NCBI RefSeq assembly: GCF_022682495.2
Contig: NC_071398.1
Coordinates: 83,843,193 to 83,907,192, forward strand
Reading direction: 5' to 3'
Length of the DNA stretch: 64,000 nucleotides
Origin: Desmodus rotundus
Lineage: Eukaryota > Chordata > Mammalia > Chiroptera > Phyllostomidae
Below the pieces are notes generated by a model. The model saw only the letters and a list, made by a program, of their open reading frames with translations, did no database searches and had not been told where the DNA came from. The number at the start of each line of letters is the position of its first letter. The first letter of the stretch is position 1. The translations under genes were made by a program, and so were the position numbers. Positions 56,801 to 64,000 of this stretch are shown piece by piece.

Positions 56801-57200
56801 AGGCAAGGGATTTCAGCAAAAGATTGGGAGTTGGTCTCTGATGGAGTAGAGTAGAGGAAGTGTGAGAAGCAGAGTTCCACACGCATTCCAGAGTGCGTTC
56901 ACTTTCTTTAAGAAAAAGTCTAAGGATTAAAAAGGAAAGAAGACTTTGTTTTTGGTCAGACCTCTTTATGGACACAGTAAAAACCATTTTGGGGACTAAA
57001 GTTTTTCCTTTATGCTTTTTCGGGAAGAGAGAAATGGCTGCCCTTACTGGGAGCTGCGAGGGCTTCTCACTGTTGTTCTCCAAGTCCTTAGATGCTGTGC
57101 TTTTCAATGAACCCACCAAAATATCTTTGTGATTTATGCATAGGCCTTAGCCCAAGGCTCTTCTCTCTTGTTCAGCTCAGGCTCAGCAACTGGGGGTTTC
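53815..57200. other. Downstream flank of SERTAD4, nothing assigned
   Basis: Intergenic, moderately AT-rich. No recognised transposon. AATAAA at 55937-55942 could be a further distal poly(A) site but there is no support for it. Open frames such as 56316-56708 on the minus strand show no known domain. Confidence 0.5.
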
Positions 57201-57211
57201 TCTGAGCACAG

Positions 57212-57390
57212 GAGAGGCTTAAGAGTGTAGGGTTTGGAATCACACAGACTAGACACAAATTCCTGCTCTGCCACTGTAGCTGTACAACCTCGGCCTTGGC
57301 CAGCAATCCCTTTACCTCCTAAGGCCTTGGTTTCCTTGGCTGTAGACTGGGGTGCCCACCTTGTGAGTTGTCTGGGTGCAGTACAGTGAG
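57212..57390 (-). repeat. MIR SINE
   Basis: Complement of MIR: 'cacaaattcctgctctgcca', 'ctgtagctgtacaacctcgg', 'ggccttggtttccttggctg' and 'tagactggggtgcccacctt'. Confidence 0.75.
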
Positions 57391-58150
57391 TCCCTGGAGA
57401 CCTTGAAGGACAGACTACGGTCCCAGATCCTTCTTTTGGTGGAAAGTATTTAACTTCCTGGGGTCTGTACAGAAAGCTTGAAATAGGAGGGTAGGGTCAA
57501 ACCTGGGGACCTAGGACCCTAAGACAACTGGTTATTGATGCCGCTGGGATATTTTTAATATTTCAAAGAGCTTACAGGAAATCATAAAATTTCCCAAAAG
57601 CAGTTGCTCAGGCAAAGCCATGTCAGATTTCTCTACCTTTGGTTGGAGTTTAATCAGCCCTGGGTTAGCCCAAACCAAGAAGAAACTGTCACTGAGAGAA
57701 TGAAGGCACTACCCTTAATAAATACAATGTATTTTACATCTAGAATCTTTCAGAACATTGGCTATGTGCAGGGAATAAGAGGTGTCGCTTACAAGAGAAA
57801 AGTTTAAAACCACTTACCTCTGATTTATCCCCAGGATTGGCCAAAGTTCAAGTTTATTTTAATTACTATATTGAATGAGTCTCTTAGACCTTGTTTTTAC
57901 TCAGAAAAAGTACAGAATTAAGTAAATAAACATGGAGCAACCATTATTCCTAGTTTTCCTATAGCTGATAAAGGTGGCCAAAGCGGAAATGTCTGTATAA
58001 TTATAACTTTGAGGCCACGGCCTATCATAAAATAACTACCATACAGTTCCACTTATAAGGTCCCAGTTTAAAAAGCAGATCAGCTAGGGTGTGGTTGACC
58101 CTGCTGCAAAATCTCATCCCTTTCTTTGCTGCATTTAAACTCAGAGCCCA

Positions 58151-58302
58151 GCCCTGGCTGGTGTGGCTCAATGGATTGAGTGCCCACCTGCCAACCGATT
58201 GGGGACATGTGGGTGGCAACCAATTGATGCACTTCTCACACATTGATGTTTTTCTCCCTTCCCCTTTCTCTAAAAGTAAGTAAATAAAATCTTTAAGAAA
58301 AT
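58151..58302 (+). mobile_element. VES SINE, internally deleted, with target-site duplication (copy 8)
   Basis: Head 'gccctggctggtgtggctca' is followed directly by 'ccaattgatgcacttctcac' and the CT-rich/A-rich tail; the usual B-box-to-middle part is missing. Flanks are aaactcagagccca (58137-58150) and aaacgcagagccca (58303-58316), 13 of 14. Confidence 0.92.
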
Positions 58303-58319
58303 AAACGCAGAGCCCAACC

Positions 58320-59150
58320 AGTGGCTTCAAAATAGGATTCCATTAAAAAAAAAATTACATGTCTCTCTCTTAATTTTTCAAGAGTATATATTTTTCCATA
58401 AGGCGAGGTTTACCTGTAGTGATGCTTGCTGATTGGTAGGTCTGAAATGAGAACAAAACAGAGTCACCGGGCTTGAGAAAGAGAAATAGGCACCAGAGTA
58501 CAATAAAAGGAAATGCAGTGTCCTGCAGTGATGCTTCCAGGACCTCTCTGGAGCAGATTTTCCTCCCAGCCTACCCAGCTCCAGGATCTCGTGATGGGCG
58601 CCAATAGCTGCATTTGGACCAGCTGAGAGGCCAGGACACCTCCGCCTCCCCAGGGAGATCCAGGCTAGCCATCTACAGACCCTTGTCTTCTCTGTGTTGG
58701 AAACTCTGTAGCTGGAGTAGATTTATTTTCTGGTGGGTAGGATTCCAACAAGCAAGGAGGATCAGTTAGAATTCTCAACCGGTCCAACCTGAACTTAGCT
58801 GGTTCTAGCCAAGATGATGTAACGTACGAGGGATGGGAGGGATGGAGGGCATCTCTCTGAAAACAGTGTTAGTCTCCACACAGAATAGAACCATAAAGAA
58901 ACCCTGGGGCCATCTTTCCACCTGGGTGTTGTCAGGGATGAACAAATAAATACAGGCTAGGAAGAACCCTGGGATGGCATTTGCAAGAACTGATTGATTT
59001 CCAGCTCTTATTATAGATCAGACAAGGTTGAACTCAATCGTTCTAAAATTTTCAAACTTTTAACTTTTTTCCTATAGTTTATTGTATTGGTTTTCCATCA
59101 AATGACTGCTGTTTCTTAACCACAAGATTATAACCAAATTCATATTGAGA
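58320..59150. other. Intergenic sequence, nothing assigned
   Basis: No gene, RNA or repeat recognised. Confidence 0.5.
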
Positions 59151-59154
59151 GCAC

Positions 59155-59310
59155 TAGATGAGGAGTTAGGAGACAGGTTCTTGCTGAGCTCGACCACCCA
59201 TTAGCTGTCTGACCACTGACAAGCCCCTGAACATTTTTGAGTCTTAATTTCCTGTCAAATGATGAGGCTGCACCCAAAGAGCCTCTAAGATTGATCTCTT
59301 TTGACCCTAA
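59155..59310 (-). repeat. MIR-like SINE
   Basis: Complement of MIR: 'attagctgtctgaccactga', 'caagcccctgaacatttttg', 'agtcttaatttcctgtcaaa' and 'tgatgaggctgcacccaaag'. Confidence 0.6.
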
Positions 59311-59559
59311 CATTTGTGATTCTAACAATGATGATCTGTCTGAAGATTTTTCACTTCAATTGTCTACATGCCATCTTGTCCTTTCTTTTTCCAGAAAACC
59401 TCTTCCCCCCACCCAAAAAACAAAAACAAACAAATAAAAAAACAACCCTGAGAAATTGCTTCTGGAGATTTCTTAAAGAATGAATCTCTGAGTTGGAGAT
59501 TTCCTTTCCCCAAAGATCATTTTCTGCATCTGGCTGCTAACCTATTGTCTGAAATGCAT

Positions 59560-60110
59560 TCCTCCAGATAGGCCATACTCCCGGTGGCGTCTGGGTACAG
59601 TTACTCGCCCCCCCTCCGTCTCTCATTAGCCCATTAGCTCCAAACATCCAGAGCCAGCCAGGCACAGCGCCGCTCCCCCTGGCACAAGATTGTCCTCCCC
59701 TTCAAGCCACCAGCCCGCCTGCCCCACACAGGCAGGAGATCCGAGAGCCCTCTTCTCTCTCGTTTATGAGTAATAAAATAGCGGACTTCCCCCCTCTTTT
59801 TATGAAGACAGTTCTTGCAGCTGTTACTATAACTGGATTTTTTTTTTCATACAAGCCAAGATTATGGTCCCATAACCCAATTAGTGTCATTTGGTGGTGG
59901 TCCAAGTGCTTCCCCTTCACGAGTTTTAATTTGGGGATCCCCGGAGGCTGCGCTCCACATCTGTAGCCGGCCTGTTCTTCCTCTTCCCTTATTTGCTCGA
60001 GGTTTATGGGAGGATTAGCTGTGTGGTCTGGGAGGCGGCTGCTTCTCTTTCATCCGCACTGCTCTCCAGCCGCCAAGGAGCCTTTTACTTTTCATCAAGC
60101 CCTGGCACCT
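59560..60110. promoter_or_regulatory. Candidate conserved non-coding element (enhancer-like)
   Basis: Repeat-free stretch of balanced composition with several clustered homeodomain/HOX-like strings (GTAATAAAAT near 59769, CCCAATTAGTG near 59876, GTTTTAATTTG near 59924). It runs into a CpG-rich block. Resemblance to vertebrate developmental enhancers is a judgement from composition and motif density; no alignment was available. Confidence 0.35.
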
Positions 60111-60425
60111 GGAGGGCGGGCAGCCAGGCCGATGGAATGAATCAGTGGATGCCCTGCAGACCTCGGGGGGCGCGGCCCTGCAAGAATGGGGGAGGGGAGA
60201 GGGAAAGAAGGCTGCTTATTGGGCGTCTCGCCACCCCGCCAGGCAGGGCCTGGCTGGGATCAGGGGCGCAGGGCACAGAGCGCCCCCCGCCACCCCCTCC
60301 CCGCCCCCACTCCCTGGTTGACGAGGGCTGGCAAGGGCTCGCGGCGCTCATTGTGCAGGCAGCTGGCACCAGCTGGGAAGGGGAATTAGCATAACAAAGA
60401 GCCAGAGCGAACGGCGCAGCCCGGC

Positions 60426-60449
60426 GGGGGGGGGGGGGGGGGGGGGGGG
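60426..60449 (+). repeat. Poly(G) run, 24 bases
   Basis: Uninterrupted G24. Such runs are unstable and often mis-sized in assemblies. Confidence 0.9.
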
Positions 60450-61563
60450 CTCTGCGAAGCTCCTGGAGCTCAGAAGAGCCGCAGAGTCACAGGCTACCGG
60501 GCGCCCTGGGCCTCCCAGGCCCGAGACCCTTGGAGCAGTAGGGCCCTGGCCCACCGCAGGCGCTCGCGACGACCCGGGGTCTACCGAGGTCCGACCGCCG
60601 GGCTCTCCCGGAGAAAACAGTGGATGTGAGTGCGAGTGTTGATGACAGCGTGAGTGGGCGTGTGTGTATGGGTTGAGTGTGGATGCCTCTGCATGTGCAT
60701 GCGTGTGTGCAGGGGCGTGCATGTGACTGAGTCTGCAGACGTGTGAATGTGGCGTGAAGGGGCCACCTGCAGACTGGAGGAGACCCACCAGGGCCTTTCC
60801 CCCCTCCCGCCTCTTTGTTTATTCCTTCCCGGAAATGAGGAAAGGCATCGCTAGTTCTCAGCTCTGACTGCACCTGGGGAGCCTTTACCTAGCAACCAGA
60901 CCCCGGCCCCGCCCAGAGAGACTCGCGAGTAAGAGGCCGCGGAGTCCGGGTTTAGGGCCTTGAAGACTGTCCTTCGCCTCCGTTGGCTGAGGTCAAGTGC
61001 ACATTCCTTCGACACGAGCGCTGGTCTCAAGCTTCTGAATGGGCAATGTCACTTCCAGGACTGTTACAGCTGCCCCGTGGGGAGAAAACTGTCGGGGGAC
61101 TAAGATCGTTAAGTGTCACAAAAGGTCACAAAGCTAGTAATTTGGCCGACCGATTTGGAGCCCAGTGCTGTGGGACTCAAAGCCCATGTTCTTTCCACTT
61201 TAATAGTTGACAATTTGAGAACACCGCAGTTTAATCTGTTGCCAAGCCTCAAACTGACCAGGTCCCAGGAAGGATCCTGGGAGGACTGCAGGGGAGGAAG
61301 GTCAGGGCACAGAAAGACCCACGCCCGAGATGGCAGACAGGGCCCAGACGACGTCCCTGGAAACTAATGCCCAGGCCTCTCCACCATCTGACTCGTGTCT
61401 CCCCTCCCCCACCACGGGAATGGCAACAAGGTCAGGGTCCAGACCCCTCCCTACAGGATAGGAAGATGACAGCACAGCCAGTTCGCGGTCACCCAGGAGC
61501 TGCGGGTAGCTGCACAGCCGGGGGCGGAGTGGGAGGAGGCAGGAGGAAGAGCCGCAGCCAGAG

Positions 61564-61597
61564 ACCTGGGGACCTGGGGACCTGGGGACCTGGGGGC
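61564..61597 (+). repeat. Tandem CCTGGGGA repeat (~4 units)
   Basis: Four consecutive 8-base units (acctgggg phase) within a GC-rich stretch; short minisatellite. Confidence 0.9.
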
Positions 61598-62149
61598 AGG
61601 CGGGCAACATCTCCGCGCCTTCTGCCTAGCGACTGGGTCTCGCCTCGCTGCTCTGCGCTGGCTCGTGCTTGAGTGTCCCAGGCGTCTCTGAGGCTCCTCG
61701 CCCGATATGCGACAGGAATCCCTTGCTTGGCTGCTTGCGCAGCTCTGCCAGAGACGGAAGAGAGAACTAAAATGAGCTACGAGGCTCTGCCAGCCCCAAG
61801 CTCCCTCATTAACCAGAGGTGTGTGATCACGTGAGTGCCTGCTGCTTCAGGTCTAGCAGCCTGGAGCTCTAGAGGGCGGCGGCCTCTGAGGCCAGGCAGA
61901 GGCCCAGGGAGACGAAGTCTGTGTTGCACAGCCCTCTGTCCAACCAGCGTTGCTCTGCCTGCACCAGGCGCTTTGATAGTCAACCCCCCAGTGCTTGCTT
62001 ATGGGGGACGGCATCCTACAAGAACCCCAGTGCTGGGGAGAGGAGCAGCCCCGGGAATGCGGGCAGCACCTGCTCCTGGAGGCGCCCTGGAGAGAGACAG
62101 GGCTGAAACCCTCGCCCCCCAGCCTGAGTGCCACTCCATCAGAGCTCAG

Positions 62150-62370
62150 GAATGGGTTAGGTGAGCGGATGGCCCCACAGGGATGGTGGTGGATGCTGTT
62201 ATTATTATTAATAGTCCAGAATTCTCCTAGGTTCTAGCAACTGTGTTCATTCTCAATAAATGGTTTCTTAATAATCATTTTAATTAGCAAAAAGGCTGTC
62301 TTATTAAAGCTAATTAAAAGCAATTTGGGAACCTTATTTTCATACAATCATAAAATTAGAGAAACAAGAG
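62150..62370. promoter_or_regulatory. Candidate homeodomain-rich enhancer core
   Basis: AT-rich island between GC-rich neighbours, with many TAAT/ATTA cores, including two TAATTA sites at 62281-62286 and 62311-62316 and 'cttaataatcatttt' near 62268. Repeat-free. Enhancer role is an inference. Confidence 0.35.
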
Positions 62371-62689
62371 GCTGGAGAAATGGGGAACTCTCAGACTTTC
62401 TGCAGAGGGGGCAGGGAGACCATAGCCCCAGGCCAAGCCTGCAGGTAGGAATGCCCAGCCCTCCCAGCAGCTTCAGCCCACGCTGGGGGCGAGGCAGCTG
62501 GAGGGCGGGATGTTGTACCCATCCTCCGACTAGAGTCTCAGTCACCCCAACCTCTCCTTCTGCTCCCACAGGTGGTCATTTCTCTCCCTCCAGTTTTCTG
62601 TAAATTGGAAGTGCATGGCCACTGGAAACTTGATTTGCCCGGACCTCACTCCTTCCCTGAAGCTCCCCATCCGTCTGCACGCATTCCCT

Positions 62690-62895
62690 CCCCATCCACA
62701 CTGCTGCTGATTGTCCTACAACAGCAGCCTAATGGGTTTGTTTTTGTTCTCCTTCCCATTTCCCGGCCTTCAGCTGTGCTCTTCCCTCAGCCTGGAGAAA
62801 CCTCTGCCTATCTCCACGCAGGCAAAGAGCCACTTCCTCTCCAGGTCACTTCAAGGTCCGCATTTTGCAAGAAGCCTTCCTGGCTACTCTACACC
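62690..62895 (+). repeat. L2 LINE 3'-end fragment
   Basis: 'cagctgtgctcttccctcag', 'cctggagaaacctctgccta', 'ttcctctccaggtcacttca' and 'aagaagccttcctggctact' follow the L2 3' end. Confidence 0.55.
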
Positions 62896-62999
62896 TATTT
62901 TATGATATATAAAATATAATATCCCTCTCTCTATAATGACTTTTCTATATATATAATTCTTTTTTTAGAAAGGCCATATAAAATAGGAATTAAACACGG

Positions 63000-63245
63000 G
63001 TTTTGAAATTAGAGACCTTAGTTACAATGCGGCTTCACATAATTTTGTGACTATGGAACAATAGTTAATGGGCATGTACTATAAATGTGTTTTCTAACAA
63101 ATGATTTCCCTAAACTCTGGTTTCCTCCTCAAGAGTAAAGTGAGACTCATAGTAATACCTGCATCTCCAGGTCGTTAAGGTGTGTAACTAGATGGTGCGT
63201 GTAAGGCATTTTGCACAGTGCGGGCATATAATACCGTTAGCTCTG
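63000..63245 (-). repeat. MIR SINE
   Basis: Complement of MIR: 'tgatttccctaaactctggt', 'ttcctcctcaagagtaaagt', 'gagactcatagtaatacctg' and 'ggcattttgcacagtgcggg'. Confidence 0.65.
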
Positions 63246-63249
63246 TGAC

Positions 63250-64000
63250 CGCTGTCCTGTTGACGTGCGGGACAGGTCAGGGGGTGTGAGCAAGTGCACC
63301 AGGAAGAGAGAACCCCCAGAGGGATTCCCTGGTGGCCTGAACCCCCGCCAGCCTCATCTCTAGGGGTTTCAATGTCTCAGTGCTTGCCTTCTTCCCTCCC
63401 TCCTCTCCAGGGCCCTTTCAACACCAGGAACGAGACTCTTCTTTGGAGTTCACGAGACAGTGGTTCATGGCCACATACTTATCCTAAGTATCTAGCCTCA
63501 GGACCCAGCCCAAGAAAGGCACTGGACAGGGGTTCAGCTCCTTGCCTTCTTGCTTTGAGCTTCTCAGCATCTCTCTATCGTCAGCAACACTCCCTATAAG
63601 CAAACCCATTCTGGCCGGAATCTAACAAGTTACGAGAACTCTCCAGTAACACCAAGAATTCTTACCTGTCCTTGCAAACACAGGTTGGGCTGCATGTAGA
63701 TTTTGCACAGCAGGCCTTGTGCCTTTCGCTATCTGTGGCTAAGTCCATGAAACAGTGAGTGGTAATGAATCAGCAGCCCCCTCCCTTTAGTCCACCCCTG
63801 CGCCCCCGCCGGATGACGTTTTAACCTCAACAGAACTGACCGCAGAGGAAAGAAATGAACAGATCCGTGACATCCCAGTGTTTTGCTGCCTATTCTCCAA
63901 GTAATTGTTTAAGTAGGGGCCTCTGCCTTGATAATAACTATCATCAGGGGACCTTATGTTTATTAGAGTCTCCTCACCAGAAGGAAAGGCGAACCTTTGA
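63250..64000. other. Intergenic sequence at right edge, nothing assigned
   Basis: SERTAD4-HHAT interval. No exon of a next gene was recognised up to the window end. Confidence 0.5.

Larger units (their letters stand above)
60110..61760. promoter_or_regulatory. GC/CpG-rich block without a recognised gene
   Basis: Densely GC with many CpGs, strongest at about 60140-60620 and again in shorter patches to about 61700. Includes a 24-G run at 60426-60449, a GT/TGCA-rich stretch at 60640-60740, and tandem CCTGGGGA units at 61564-61597. It could be an orphan CpG island (lncRNA or alternative promoter, or Polycomb target); no exon was identified. Confidence 0.45.

Noticed and set aside
61564..61597. 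Short direct repeats as a possible CRISPR-like array
   Set aside because: Contiguous 8-base tandem units without spacers, in mammalian DNA; an ordinary minisatellite.

Overview
This is eukaryotic, mammalian nuclear DNA, and almost certainly from a bat (Chiroptera). Two spliced, tandem, plus-strand genes can be recognised by their protein sequence: the last coding exon of a synaptotagmin-14 gene (SYT14; 779-1092) and a complete SERTAD4 coding region (three coding exons, 47730-51765, about 349 residues). This is the known mammalian chromosome order SYT14 - SERTAD4 - (HHAT). HHAT is expected beyond the right edge and no HHAT exon was seen. The bat assignment rests on eight tRNA-derived SINEs of the chiropteran VES type, several with clean target-site duplications, on a HAL1-like element of the kind found in bats, and on DNA transposons (mariner, a palindromic hAT-like MITE, a TIR element) of the kind reported from bats.

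Layout. 1-778 is SYT14 intron. 779-1092 is the terminal SYT14 exon, followed by AT-rich 3'UTR or downstream DNA. About 4.9-40.2 kb is intergenic DNA dominated by fossils: MIR, L2, MER5-like, L1 and HAL1-like pieces, an MLT1-like LTR, a nested Tigger/MER2, mariner, MITEs and seven of the eight VES SINEs. About 40.2-42.1 kb is repeat-poor and holds possible conserved control sequence. 42.1-43.6 kb is a strong CpG island taken to be the SERTAD4 promoter and non-coding first exon, with a good splice donor at 42698/42699. Coding exons follow at 47713-47904, 49102-49217 and 51007-51765. The 3'UTR has several AATAAA signals and contains an internal duplication around two of them. About 54-64 kb is the start of the SERTAD4-HHAT interval: few repeats, a GC/CpG-rich block at about 60.1-61.7 kb, and AT-rich homeodomain-motif clusters that resemble developmental enhancers.

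The two genes are not an operon and do not act in one pathway. SYT14 encodes a Ca2+-independent C2-domain trafficking protein and SERTAD4 a SERTA-domain nuclear protein. I see no prokaryotic-type system, CRISPR array, rRNA, genuine tRNA gene or intact transposon ORF. The parts most worth a second look are the duplicated poly(A)-signal neighbourhood in the SERTAD4 3'UTR, an inverted pair of TCF/LEF-type sites 5' of the first coding exon, the candidate enhancers, the gene-less CpG block near 60 kb, and several transposon copies of unusual structure. Repeat family names come from recall of consensus sequences, with no search run; boundaries are approximate unless target-site duplications are given.
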